Numbered from the stretch's first letter, positions 26,584 to 34,638 are shown. The stretch is DNA of 64,000 nt from JACDBE01 sp963714055 (GCA_963714055.1 OY970227.1:186001-250000), one strand, 5' to 3'. A program made the numbers and translations. Notes: generated by a model not told the origin, from the letters alone.

Positions 26584-27135
26584 TCAGAACTCCACTTTCG
26601 GCGCCGAGCGGCCCTCATCCTCGACCTCGAAGAACGGGCCACGCTCGAAGCCGGTCATCCCGGCCACGATGTTCGACGGGAACGTCTCGACGGCGTTGTT
26701 GAGGCTGAGCGTCGAGTCGTTGAAGATCTGCCGGGACACGGCGATGTCGTCCTCGATCTCACCCAGGTCGGCCTGGAGCCTCTGGAAGTTCTCGGTTGCC
26801 CGCAACTCCGGGTAGTCCTCGGCGAGAGCGAACAGGCTGCGCAGGGCGCCGGTCAGCATGTTCTCCGCTTGGGCCTTGTCGGCGACGCCGGAGGCCGACA
26901 CCGCGGCGTTGCGGGCCTCGACCACGGCCTCGAACGTCCCCCGCTCGTGGGCGGCGTAGCCCTTCACCGTCTCGACGAGGTTCGGCACCAGGTCGTGGCG
27001 CTTCTTCAGCTGCACGTCGATCTGCGCCCAGGAGTTCTGGGTCCGGTTACGCAGCCGGACGAGGCGGTTGTAGGCGACGATCCCCCAGATCACCAGCAGG
27101 ATCAGGACGGCAATGGCTATGTAGACGAAGAGCAT
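26584..27135 (-). CDS. lemA: LemA family protein
   Basis: 183 residues: one N-terminal membrane helix (YIAIAVLILLVIWGIVAYNR) then the LemA helical bundle with VRLRNRTQNSWAQIDVQLKK, RHDLVPNLVETVKGYAAHE and the typical AEDYPELRATENFQRLQADL and IFNDSTLSLNNAVETFPSN. The C-terminal GFERGPFFEVEDEGRSAPKVEF is the usual LemA ending. Role unknown; the family is often paired with DUF2207 or TPM-domain proteins at the membrane. Likely the promoter-proximal gene of the lemA, DUF2207, pgi, hut, def run. Confidence 0.94.
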   Translation of the reverse strand: MLFVYIAIAVLILLVIWGIVAYNRLVRLRNRTQNSWAQIDVQLKKRHDLVPNLVETVKGYAAHERGTFEAVVEARNAAVSASGVADKAQAENMLTGALRSLFALAEDYPELRATENFQRLQADLGEIEDDIAVSRQIFNDSTLSLNNAVETFPSNIVAGMTGFERGPFFEVEDEGRSAPKVEF

Positions 27136-27241
27136 GGGCGCATCGTACGGTGCAGGATGAAGCGATCGCCAGCGGCGCCGGGTCGCGGCCTGGCGGCGCC
27201 GACGGTATCGTCGGCGGAACAGCTACGGCGAGGGACGGGTG

Positions 27242-27499
27242 ATGGGCGACGAGGTTCGGAGCAATGTCGAGCGGCTCCACGAGGAGCTCACCCAGGCTGC
27301 AGCCGGTGGTGACGAGCACGCCCAGGAGATGCTCGACCATGTCGGCGCCTACCTCGACAACGAACAGCCGTCGGAGGACGACCACGAGGACCTGAACGAG
27401 CGACTCCAGGAGGCGTTGGTGAAGTTCGACACGGACCACCCGTCGCTCTCCGGCGCCATCCGGGGCGTGATCGACTCGCTGGGCGCCGCCGGCATCTGA
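27242..27499 (+). CDS. DUF4404 family small protein
   Basis: 85 residues, acidic and helical: RSNVERLHEELTQAAAGGDE, then an acidic linker (EQPSEDDHEDLNERLQEALV) and HPSLSGAIRGVIDSLGAAGI. The two-helix pattern with the HPxL...I..VxxxL ending fits DUF4404. No function is known. A GTG at 27239 directly before the ATG is an alternative start. The gene is divergent from lemA and convergent with the his-operon end. Confidence 0.75.
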   Translation: MGDEVRSNVERLHEELTQAAAGGDEHAQEMLDHVGAYLDNEQPSEDDHEDLNERLQEALVKFDTDHPSLSGAIRGVIDSLGAAGI

Positions 27500-27529
27500 C
27501 TTCCCGCAGCCGCCGGTGACCGTCGGTAG

Positions 27530-28102
27530 CTAGCGGGCGGACAACCGGTTCAGCGCATCCTGGGCGGCGTGGTCGGGCGGGAACACCGGGTAGTGGACCG
27601 ACTCGACCCGACCGTCGGACAGGATCATGGTGAGCCGCTTCAGCAGCGTGACCCCGGCCGCCTCGAAGGTGGGCAGCCGCAGGGAACCCGCCAGCCGTAG
27701 TGCCGCATCGCTCAGCAGCAAGTAGGGGAGGGCCAGCCGCTCCGTCGCCTCTCGTTGGTAGTCGGTGTCCTGGGTCGACAGCCCGTAGACGTGGACATCC
27801 CGGGCGGCGAACTCGGCGGCAAGGTCGCGGAACCCGCAGGCCTCCGGTGTGCAGCCGCGCGCCCCGGGGATGTCGTCCCAGTGGGGCACCAGGGGAGCTT
27901 CACCGGGCCTTCCGGTACGCGGGTAGGCGAACACCACCACCGTGTGCTCGGCGCTCTCCGCCGCCAGGTCGACCGTCGAGCCGTCCGTCGCCGGGAGGGC
28001 GAGACGGGGAATCGTCAGCCCGGGGAGGTGATCGGCGGCGCCGTCATCATCGGGGACGGGCAGGTCGTCGGGCAGGTCGGTCGGTGACGGCGCGTCGGTC
28101 AC
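27530..28102 (-). CDS. Peroxiredoxin (BCP/PrxQ-like)
   Basis: 190 residues from GTG 28102. A disordered acidic N-terminus precedes the thioredoxin-like core: GSTVDLAAESAEHTVVVFAY then RGCTPEACGFRDLAAEFAAR, where the first Cys is the peroxidatic site and the second (four residues on) the resolving Cys of the BCP type. DVHVYGLSTQDTDYQREATE and ALPYLLLSDAALRLAGSL follow. It reduces hydroperoxides in the cytosol. The gene starts inside the last 56 bases of hisD and is therefore the final gene of the his operon, an unexpected partner. Confidence 0.9.
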   Translation of the reverse strand: MTDAPSPTDLPDDLPVPDDDGAADHLPGLTIPRLALPATDGSTVDLAAESAEHTVVVFAYPRTGRPGEAPLVPHWDDIPGARGCTPEACGFRDLAAEFAARDVHVYGLSTQDTDYQREATERLALPYLLLSDAALRLAGSLRLPTFEAAGVTLLKRLTMILSDGRVESVHYPVFPPDHAAQDALNRLSAR

Positions 28103-29369
28103 TCTCCGATTCTGACACGGGGCCGCCGGCTCGGCGCTCCGCCGCCCGGGCGTGCGCCTCGAGACCCTCGAGGCGGGCGAGCAGGACGGTGTCCTCGACC
28201 AGGGCGGCAGGGTCGTCCAGCCGGGTCCAGGTGGGGGAGCGGAGGAAGGTCGACACCGACAGGCCCGACTGGAACCGGGCGCCGCCCCCGGTGGGGAGCA
28301 CGTGGTTGGGACCGGCTCCGTAGTCGGCGAACACCTCGGCGCTGCCTCCACCCACGAACAACGACCCGAACGAAGTCAGGCGGCCGGCGAGGGCTTCGGT
28401 GTCGTCGACGTGCAGGGCGACGTGCTCCGGGGCGAGCCTATCGGAGAGGCCCATCGCCTCGTCGATGGAGCCGACCACCACGCTGAAGCCGTGCTCCAGG
28501 GCCGCCGCCGCCGTTGCGGATGTGGGAAGGTCGTCGAGCTGAGCGGCGATCTCCTCGTCCACGGCATCGGCCAGGGCGACGCTGGTCGTCACCAGCATGG
28601 GGACGGCGTCCGGGTCGTGCTCGGCCTGGGCGAGCAGGTCGGCGGCGACCACGGCGGCGTCGGCGCCACCGTCGGCGATCACCAGGATCTCGCTGGGCCC
28701 GGCCAGCCCGTCGATGCCCACCTCGCCGTAGAGGTACTTCTTGGCAGCGGTCACCCAGCGGTTGCCCGGACCCACCACCACGTCGCTGGGGGGCGACACG
28801 GTGCCGAAGGCGAGGGCGGCCACCGCCTGCGCCCCACCCACTCGGAGCAGCCCGTCGGCGCCACCGAGGGCGGCGGCCGCCACGCTGACCGCGGCCGGGT
28901 GGGGGGAGGCGACCCACACCTGCCCGACCCCGGCCACTCGGGCGGGGACCACGGTCATCAGGACGGTTGAAGGAAGCGGGTACCTGCCGCCGGGGGCGTA
29001 GGCTCCGGCGGAGGCGACCGGGAGCCAGCGGTGACCGGCGCGGCCTCCCGGGACGGCCAGGTCGAGGTCTCCAAGCCCGGCCCGTTGGGCGGCGGCGAAC
29101 CGCCGGATCCTCCCCGCCACCCGCTCCAGCATCTCCCGCTGGCCTGCGTCCAGCGATCTCGCCGCTGCGTCGAGCTCGTCCCGGTCGAGGACGATCGACT
29201 CGAACGGGCGGACGTCACCGAAGCGCTCGGCGTGGTGGCGCAACGCCGCCTCACCCCCGACTCGCACGTCCTCGACGATGGAGGCGGCGGTGGCGAGGGT
29301 GTCCGGATCGACCGGCCGGCGGGCGAGCCGTGCCGCCGCCGAAGGCTCGACACGGGGGAGCAGGCTCAA
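28047..29369 (-). CDS. hisD: Histidinol dehydrogenase
   Basis: 440 residues from TTG 29369, whose TTGA overlaps the stop of the hisA-hisIE gene. HisD oxidises L-histidinol to histidine in two NAD+ steps. Motifs: GRYPLPSTVLMTVVPARVAG, GGAQAVAALAFGT, VVGPGNRWVTAAKKYLYG, GLAGPSEILVIADGGAD and the catalytic LAPEHVALHV (Glu-His), then GPNHVLPTGGGARFQSGLSV. The start is chosen because it gives the family N-terminus and the chain of overlaps seen across the operon. The weak TTG start implies coupling to the preceding fusion gene. Confidence 0.95.
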   Translation of the reverse strand: MSLLPRVEPSAAARLARRPVDPDTLATAASIVEDVRVGGEAALRHHAERFGDVRPFESIVLDRDELDAAARSLDAGQREMLERVAGRIRRFAAAQRAGLGDLDLAVPGGRAGHRWLPVASAGAYAPGGRYPLPSTVLMTVVPARVAGVGQVWVASPHPAAVSVAAAALGGADGLLRVGGAQAVAALAFGTVSPPSDVVVGPGNRWVTAAKKYLYGEVGIDGLAGPSEILVIADGGADAAVVAADLLAQAEHDPDAVPMLVTTSVALADAVDEEIAAQLDDLPTSATAAAALEHGFSVVVGSIDEAMGLSDRLAPEHVALHVDDTEALAGRLTSFGSLFVGGGSAEVFADYGAGPNHVLPTGGGARFQSGLSVSTFLRSPTWTRLDDPAALVEDTVLLARLEGLEAHARAAERRAGGPVSESESDRRAVTDRPARRPARPR

Positions 29370-30628
29370 CGGCCGGTCTCCTTGGCCACCATGGGACGCC
29401 TGGTCAGCCGCCGCTCCCGACGGTCGAGCTCGGCCACGATGCGTTGCAGCGGGACCCCGGAGGCGGCGGCCTTGACCATCAGGAAGTAGAGGAGGTCGGC
29501 TGCTTCGGCTGCCACCGCCTCGGGGTCGTCGGCGCCGGCGAGCTCGGTGGCCTCCTCGACCAGCTTGGCGGCGAGCAGGGCGGGGCGCTCGAGCAGTGCG
29601 CCGGTGTTCGACGCCGGGTCGGGCGCCGCGGAGATGGCCGCCAGCCGGCGCTCGAGCCGACCCAGTCCCCGATCGGCTCCCCAGCAGGTGCGCTCGCCGG
29701 TGTGACAGAAGGCATCGTGCTGGTGGACGGTGAAGCGGAGCGTGTCCCGGTCGCAGTCGACGTCGACCGCCAGCAGCTCCTGGACCGCCCCCGATGTCTC
29801 GCCCTTGACCCACCTGCCCCGGGACCGGCTGTGGTACACCCCGCGCAGGGTCTCGATGGCGGCGGCGAGGCTCCCGGCGTCCGACCATGCCAACCCGAGG
29901 GCGAAGCCTCCCTCGTCGGTGACCACCGTCGGCCACAGCCCGTCGATCCGGTCGGACACCAGCACCGCCGCCACCGCCTCGGCCAGCCCGATCCGACCGG
30001 TGTACAGCGCCATGCCCACCTGGGCGTCGGCGCCGACACGGTCGAGGGCGGCGATCTCCTCGGCGGTGGTGATCCCCCCGGCGATGGTCACCCGGGTGTC
30101 ACCGGCGGCGACGACAACGGCTTCGGCCCTCGCCAGGTCGGTGCCCGCCAGGTGGCCCTCCCGCTCGACGAAGGTCACCAGGAAGCCACCGCACAGCGGA
30201 CGCAACTCGCCGATGCGGGCGATGAGGTCGCGGCCGGTGGAGCGTCGCCACCCGTGGCTGAGGACCACACCGTCCCGGGCGTCGAGCGCCACGACGACGC
30301 GGTGGCGGGGGAGGGCGGCGAGCAGCTGCGGCGTTGCCGCGGTCCCGATCATCACCCGTTCGGCACCTCGGTCGAGCCAGCGGCGGGCGGCAGCGAGGTC
30401 GCGGATGCCGCCACCGACCCGGACCCTGGCCCTGGTGCACAGCTCGGCGATCAACGCCTCGTTGGAGCCCTCGCCCCGGGCGGCATCGATGTCCACCACC
30501 GCCACCTCGCCGACTACCGAGAAGCGGTCGAGGATCGGCCCGGGGTCACCGGCCTCCACCGCCAGCGCCTCGCCTTCGACCAGCTGGACGGCCCGGCCGC
30601 GCGAGATGTCGATGGACGGGATGATCAC
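29366..30628 (-). CDS. hisA-hisIE: Trifunctional HisA-HisI-HisE fusion
   Basis: 420 residues. Residues 1-222 are a HisA (ProFAR isomerase) barrel with Asp7 in IIPSIDISRG, Asp116 in VVVALDARDG and Thr152, the positions of the catalytic pair and its helper. Residues 225-316 are HisI (PR-AMP cyclohydrolase) with SRSRGRWVKGETSGAVQ and zinc Cys292, Cys308 and Cys315 in CHTGERTC. Residues 322-407 are HisE (PR-ATP pyrophosphatase) with KLVEEATEL and AEAADLLYFLMV. Steps 2, 3 and 4 of histidine synthesis thus sit on one chain. GTG start overlaps the hisF stop. No frame change was found in the joins. Confidence 0.94.
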   Translation of the reverse strand: MIIPSIDISRGRAVQLVEGEALAVEAGDPGPILDRFSVVGEVAVVDIDAARGEGSNEALIAELCTRARVRVGGGIRDLAAARRWLDRGAERVMIGTAATPQLLAALPRHRVVVALDARDGVVLSHGWRRSTGRDLIARIGELRPLCGGFLVTFVEREGHLAGTDLARAEAVVVAAGDTRVTIAGGITTAEEIAALDRVGADAQVGMALYTGRIGLAEAVAAVLVSDRIDGLWPTVVTDEGGFALGLAWSDAGSLAAAIETLRGVYHSRSRGRWVKGETSGAVQELLAVDVDCDRDTLRFTVHQHDAFCHTGERTCWGADRGLGRLERRLAAISAAPDPASNTGALLERPALLAAKLVEEATELAGADDPEAVAAEAADLLYFLMVKAAASGVPLQRIVAELDRRERRLTRRPMVAKETGR

Positions 30629-31383
30629 GGCCGCACCACCACTCCCGCCCCGGCGAGGACGGCCTTGATGTCGGCGATCGTGGTGTCGCCGTCGTGGAGG
30701 ACGGAGGCCACCAGCACCGCCGACGCCCCCGCCCGTAGGGCGGCGACCATGTGGTCGGCATTGGCTGCGCCACCCGAGGCGATCACCGGGACATCGACTG
30801 CGGCCGACACCGCGGCCACCAGCGCGGTGTCGTAGCCGAGGCGGGTCCCGTCACGGTCCCAACTGGTCAGCAGGATCTCGCCGGCACCGAGCGAGGCGCC
30901 CTTGGCGCACCAGTCGACCACGTCCAGCCCGGTCCGTCTCGTGCCGCTCTCGACCACCACTTCCCATGTTCCGGGCGAGGTGGCTGCGGCGTCGACGGCG
31001 AGCACCATGCACTGCGCCCCGAAGCGGCCGGCCATCTCGCCGATGAGCTCCGGCCGGCGGATGGCGGCGGTGTTGACCCCGACCTTGTCGGCGCCGACCT
31101 CGAGCAGCCGGGCGGCGTCGTCGACCTCGCGGACCCCGCCGCCGACCGTCATCGGGATCGACAGCACCGGGCGCACCCGACGGACGGTGTCGACGGCGTG
31201 TCCCCTTCCCTCCGGGGTGGCGGACACGTCGAGGACGACCACCTCGTCGCCCCCTTGCGCCTCGTACCGGGCGGCCGCCTCCACCGGGTCGCCGGCCGAG
31301 CGGAGCTGTTGGAAGCGGATGCCCTTGACCACGACGCCGTCGCGTATGTCGAGACATGGGATCACCCTGGCGGCGAGGCTCAT
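30625..31383 (-). CDS. hisF: Imidazole glycerol phosphate synthase cyclase subunit HisF
   Basis: 252-residue barrel that closes PRFAR to IGP and AICAR using ammonia from HisH. ARVIPCLDIRDGVVVKGIRF contains the first catalytic Asp, IPMTVGGGVREVDDAARLL and GADKVGVNTAAI the phosphate sites, and LLTSWDRDGTRLGYD the second catalytic Asp; VIASGGAANADHMVAAL closes the barrel. ATGA overlaps join it to hisH upstream, GTGA to hisA-hisIE downstream. All active-site positions are present. Confidence 0.97.
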   Translation of the reverse strand: MSLAARVIPCLDIRDGVVVKGIRFQQLRSAGDPVEAAARYEAQGGDEVVVLDVSATPEGRGHAVDTVRRVRPVLSIPMTVGGGVREVDDAARLLEVGADKVGVNTAAIRRPELIGEMAGRFGAQCMVLAVDAAATSPGTWEVVVESGTRRTGLDVVDWCAKGASLGAGEILLTSWDRDGTRLGYDTALVAAVSAAVDVPVIASGGAANADHMVAALRAGASAVLVASVLHDGDTTIADIKAVLAGAGVVVRP

Positions 31384-31995
31384 GCTGTCAGCTCCAACCA
31401 GCGGCTCAGGACCCCGGTGCCCCACCCACCTGACAGCTCCGGGTGGAACTGGACTGCCAGGACGGATCCCCGCTCCAGGGCGGCGACGAACGGACCACCG
31501 TGTCCGGCGACGGCGATGGCCCATCCCGCCGGCGGCGCCTCGTACCGGAACGAATTGGCGAAATAGGCCCAGCCGGGGGAGAGGTAGCGGGACCCGGCCG
31601 CGGGCTCGACCTGGTTCCAGCCGAGCTGCGGCACCCGTACCCCGGCGGGAAACCCCGACACCGCAGCCGGGAGCGCGCCGAGACCGGCGACCCCGGGGCT
31701 CTCCGTGCTCGACTCCCCGAGGAGTTGCATCCCGACGCACACCGCCAAGGTGGCTCGGTCGGCGTCCACCCGGTCCCTCAGGGCGTCACGCATCCCGGCG
31801 GCGTCGATGGCGCCCATCGCCGAACCGAAGGCGCCGACCCCGGGCAGGACGACCCGGGCAGCCGCCTCGACGTCGTCGGGCGTGGCGGCGTCGCCGTGGC
31901 TCGACGCCAAGGCGACGGAATGCGGCGCGGACGCTGGCCACGTTGGCGGTGCCGGTGGGCACGATCACCAGGTCGTCGCCGGTGGTCGCCCTCAC
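31380..31995 (-). CDS. hisH: Imidazole glycerol phosphate synthase glutaminase HisH, frameshifted
   Basis: The class I glutaminase has VVLPGVGAFGSAMGAIDAAG, the nucleophile region LAVCVGMQLLGESS and the catalytic VLAVQFHPELSG. The N-terminus (VRATTGDDLVIVPTGTANVA) lies in another frame, starting at GTG 31995 that overlaps the hisB stop (GTGA). Removing one base of the CC at about 31898-31899 joins LGVE to HGDAATPDD and gives 204 residues with the normal spacing to LPGVG. A simple sequencing or assembly error is the likeliest reason. Without it, HisF would depend on free ammonia. Confidence 0.88.
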
Positions 31996-32576
31996 TGCAG
32001 GGTGCCCTTGGTGCTCTGAATGCCGCTCCCGGTGACCGACACGGCGGCTCGCAGGGCGAGGGCGACGGCCTTGAAGGCGGCCTCCGCCTTGTGGTGGTCG
32101 TTGTCGCCGCGGATGAGGTCGACGTGGAGCGCCATCCGTCCCTCGATCGCCAGCGAGCGGAGGAAGTGCACCAGGTTCTCGCTGGCCACCTCGCCGAGCA
32201 TCTCCCGGACGAAGGGGACGGCGATCTCGGGCCACGGTCTCCCCGAGAGGTCGACCACCGCGCGTGCCAGGGATTCGTCGAGCGGGGCATAGGCGTGACC
32301 GAAGCGGGTGATCCCGGAGCGGTCGCCCAAAGCCTCGTCGATCGCCCGACCGAGGGCGATGGCGCAGTCTTCGACCGTGTGGTGGTCGTCGACGCCGAGG
32401 TCGCCGGTGGCCCGGACCTCGAGGTCGAGCCGCCCGTGCCGGGCCAGCGAGTCGAGCATGTGGTCGAGGAAGCCGAGCCCGGTGGCGACCACCGCCCGGC
32501 CGTCACCGTCGAGGTCGAGGCGAACGGTGACTTCGACCTCGGACGTCCGGCGGGTGACGGTTGCGGTCCTGGTCAT
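31992..32576 (-). CDS. hisB: Imidazoleglycerol-phosphate dehydratase
   Basis: 194 residues, single-domain HisB. Metal-binding repeats are GFLDHMLDSLARHGRLDLEV, DDHHTVEDCAIALGRAIDEAL and the second-half GDNDHHKAEAAFKAVALAL; RFGHAYAPLDESLARAVVDLS is conserved. It turns imidazole glycerol phosphate into imidazole acetol phosphate. There is no fused phosphatase domain and no HisN/HisJ gene nearby, so histinol-phosphate phosphatase is encoded elsewhere. ATGA overlap with hisC, GTGA with hisH. Confidence 0.97.
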   Translation of the reverse strand: MTRTATVTRRTSEVEVTVRLDLDGDGRAVVATGLGFLDHMLDSLARHGRLDLEVRATGDLGVDDHHTVEDCAIALGRAIDEALGDRSGITRFGHAYAPLDESLARAVVDLSGRPWPEIAVPFVREMLGEVASENLVHFLRSLAIEGRMALHVDLIRGDNDHHKAEAAFKAVALALRAAVSVTGSGIQSTKGTLQ

Positions 32577-33607
32577 CGGACTCGTCCTTTCCGGGGGGCC
32601 AAGACCCTCTCGAGCACCGCCACCAGCCGGGCGAAGTCGGCGCGGTCGCCGGGGAGGCTGATCCGCACCATGTCCTCCATCCCCGGGCGGTCGGCGAAGC
32701 CACGCAGGGCGACTCCCATGGACCGGGCTCGTCGGGTCACCAGGGTGGCGTCGGGGCACCGGGTCAGCACGAAGTTGGCCTGGGAGGGGAGGGGAGTGGT
32801 GCCCAGCCGCTGCAGGACGCCGATCAGCTCGTGGCGCTCGGCGCGGACTTCGGCCACGAAGCCGTCGAGCGCTTCCCGAGGAAGGCCCAGCCTCGCCTCG
32901 GCCATCGCCGCCGACAGGGCGGCAACCGGATAGGGCCCGCCCTGGGCACCGATCCGTGCCACCAGGTCGGCCGGGCCGAGCAGGTAGCCGACGCGGAGCC
33001 CGGCCAGGCCGTACGCCTTCGACAGGGTGCGCACGACCACCGTGTTGCCCAGACCCAGGGCGGCGGGGGAGAGGTCGGCGTCGGCGAACTCGCCGTAGGC
33101 GGCGTCGAGCACGACGTGGGGAGCGGCGGCGGCGACCTGCTCGAGGTCGTCCCGGGTGAGCACGGCACCGGTGGGGTTGTTGGGCGAGACCAAGAAGGCA
33201 GCGGCGGGACCGGCAACCGCTGCGGAGACGGCGCCGGCGGGGAAGGGTGCCGACAGCCACGGCACCTCGGTCAGCCGGGCGCCGACCTGTCCCGCATAGA
33301 CGGGGATCATCTCGAATGTCGGGGTGGTGGTCACCGCCCGACCCCCACTGCCCACCAGTGCCAGGAAGCACCGGTGCAGGGCGTCGTCACCGCCGGCGGT
33401 TACCAGCACCTGGTCCGGGTCGACCTCGTTGAGCTCGGCGAGCCGGCGGCCGAGCGCCGTGGTGTCCGGGTAGCGCGACACCAGGGGGCCGAGCTCGGGT
33501 AGGGCGGAGAACAGGGCGACGGCATCGGCCCGGCCCTCGTTGCGCGACAGGTCCAGGTCGAGTGCCGGATCGGCCACGGGAGGGGAGTAGGTGCCGGGGA
33601 CGGTCAT
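32573..33607 (-). CDS. hisC: Histidinol-phosphate aminotransferase
   Basis: 344 residues of the fold-type I PLP aminotransferase family I-beta. LSRNEGRADA is the N-terminal substrate region, LVTAGGDDALHRCFLALVGS binds PLP phosphate, VSPNNPTGAVLTRDDLE is the NNPTG motif, VVLDAAYGEF has the PLP Asp/Tyr and RTLSKAYGLAGLRVGYLLG carries the Schiff-base Lys. It converts imidazole acetol phosphate and glutamate to histidinol phosphate. Start overlaps the hisG stop by ATGA. Confidence 0.95.
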   Translation of the reverse strand: MTVPGTYSPPVADPALDLDLSRNEGRADAVALFSALPELGPLVSRYPDTTALGRRLAELNEVDPDQVLVTAGGDDALHRCFLALVGSGGRAVTTTPTFEMIPVYAGQVGARLTEVPWLSAPFPAGAVSAAVAGPAAAFLVSPNNPTGAVLTRDDLEQVAAAAPHVVLDAAYGEFADADLSPAALGLGNTVVVRTLSKAYGLAGLRVGYLLGPADLVARIGAQGGPYPVAALSAAMAEARLGLPREALDGFVAEVRAERHELIGVLQRLGTTPLPSQANFVLTRCPDATLVTRRARSMGVALRGFADRPGMEDMVRISLPGDRADFARLVAVLERVLAPRKGRVR

Positions 33608-34464
33608 GGCACGATCTGCTCCAGCTTGGAAACGGTGAGGTCGGTGGCGCCCAGCTGCTTCAGGAGCGGGATGAGACGGGGGAGGTCGGCCGTGGGGACC
33701 GCCGCCTTCACCGCCATCCCTGCGTCACCGTGGAGCGTCGCCATGGTCGGCTGGCGCATGCTGGGAAGCGCGGCCACCACGGCCTCGAGGCAGTCGAGGG
33801 TCACGTTGAGCTCGACCATCACCCGTTTGCGGGCTTCGATCACCGAACGGAGGGTCAGCACGAAGTCGTCGATGACCGGCTTCTTCTCCGGGTCGTCGAG
33901 CGCCCCCGGGCCGGCGTAGAGCCGGGTCGACGAAGTGAGCAGCTCATCGACCTCGACCAGACCGTTGGCGGCCAGCGTCTCCCCGGTGGCACTGTTGTCG
34001 ACGATCACGTCGGCGTCCTCGGGCGGGAACACCTCGGTGGCGCCGTAGGAGTGGACGAAGTGGGCGTCGAGCCGGCGCGCCGTGATCCAGCTCCGGGAGA
34101 GCCGCTCGTACTCGCTGGCGACCACGAGCCGCCGCTCGGGGAGCCGCCCGTCCTCGAGGAGCTCGGCCGGGGCGGCGGCGACGATGCGCACCGGGTCGAG
34201 CCCGGTGTTGATCAGCTCGACGAGCTCGGCGCCCTGCTCGACCACCCAGTCGGCCCCGGCGAACCCGAGATCGCGGGTCCCGGCGGCGAGCATCTCGACG
34301 ATGTTCTGCGGCTTGAGCAGCTTCACCTCGAAGCCGGGCTGGGACGACACCGGCCGGTACCCGCGCACCCCGAAGTGGAGCCGCATCCCGGCCGAGGCGA
34401 GCAGGTCGACGACACCCTGCTCCATGCGCCCCTTGGGGAGCGCCAGGTGGACGGTCGCTGGCAT
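33604..34464 (-). CDS. hisG: ATP phosphoribosyltransferase, long form
   Basis: 286 residues; commits ATP and PRPP to histidine synthesis. HLALPKGRMEQGVVDLLASA starts the catalytic part; KPQNIVEMLAAGTRDLGFAG and DADVIVDNSATGETLAANGL (PRPP-type loop) follow. The last ~75 residues (VMVELNVTLDCLEAVVAALP to LTVSKLEQIVP) are the ACT-like regulatory domain of the long, histidine-inhibited form. A strong GGAAGGAAG ribosome site precedes the ATG. First structural gene of the his operon, behind the attenuator. Confidence 0.96.
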   Translation of the reverse strand: MPATVHLALPKGRMEQGVVDLLASAGMRLHFGVRGYRPVSSQPGFEVKLLKPQNIVEMLAAGTRDLGFAGADWVVEQGAELVELINTGLDPVRIVAAAPAELLEDGRLPERRLVVASEYERLSRSWITARRLDAHFVHSYGATEVFPPEDADVIVDNSATGETLAANGLVEVDELLTSSTRLYAGPGALDDPEKKPVIDDFVLTLRSVIEARKRVMVELNVTLDCLEAVVAALPSMRQPTMATLHGDAGMAVKAAVPTADLPRLIPLLKQLGATDLTVSKLEQIVP

Positions 34465-34506
34465 CGCGGGCTTCCTTCCCGCCGGATCGCCGGTCGGAGC
34501 CCTCGG

Positions 34507-34537
34507 AACGAGAAACGCCGACCCTGCGGGCCGGCGT
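34507..34537 (-). terminator. Histidine-operon attenuator (intrinsic terminator)
   Basis: On the minus strand ACGCCGGCCC (34537-34528), loop GCA and GGGTCGGCGT (34524-34515) form a 10-bp stem with one G-U pair, followed by TTTCTCGTT. It stands 51 bases before the hisG ATG and 35 bases after the leader stop codon. The leader carries GGGTCGG again at 34582-34576, which can pair with CCGGCCC (34534-34528) of the left arm and so act as antiterminator. This is the classical layout for ribosome-mediated attenuation. Confidence 0.75.
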
Positions 34538-34571
34538 GGTGCTGGTGGCTTCGGTGCCTAGGTGCCCAACA

Positions 34572-34628
34572 TCAACCGACCCGGGGCGGGTGGTGGTGAT
34601 GACGGTGGGCGTGGCCGAAGCGGTTCAT
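34572..34628 (-). CDS. hisL: Histidine leader peptide
   Basis: An 18-residue open frame, MNRFGHAHRHHHHPPRVG, with six His codons including four in a row (34601-34590). Ribosomes starved for His-tRNA would stall there and leave the antiterminator segment 34582-34576 free; ribosomes that reach the TGA (34574-34572) would cover it, letting the terminator form. The ATG lies four bases after the expected transcription start, so the message is nearly leaderless, and no ribosome site is needed or seen. Function is inferred from composition, position and the paired RNA structures. Confidence 0.8.
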   Translation of the reverse strand: MNRFGHAHRHHHHPPRVG

Positions 34629-34638
34629 CGTGGTGGGC

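Noticed and set aside
27500..27529. Weak GC hairpin between DUF4404 and peroxiredoxin genes as terminator
   Set aside because: The stem is imperfect and no T-tract follows on either strand, so it was not listed as a feature.
29370..29936. Upstream extension of the hisD frame
   Set aside because: It runs antisense-free but out of frame through the HisI/HisE part of the fusion gene and has no HisD similarity; TTG 29369 fits the operon's overlap pattern.
31380..31995. Programmed frameshift in hisH, or in pgi
   Set aside because: No slippery heptamer, no internal ribosome-site stimulus and no reason for recoding in these enzymes; the same kind of one-base change occurs in unrelated genes of the window.
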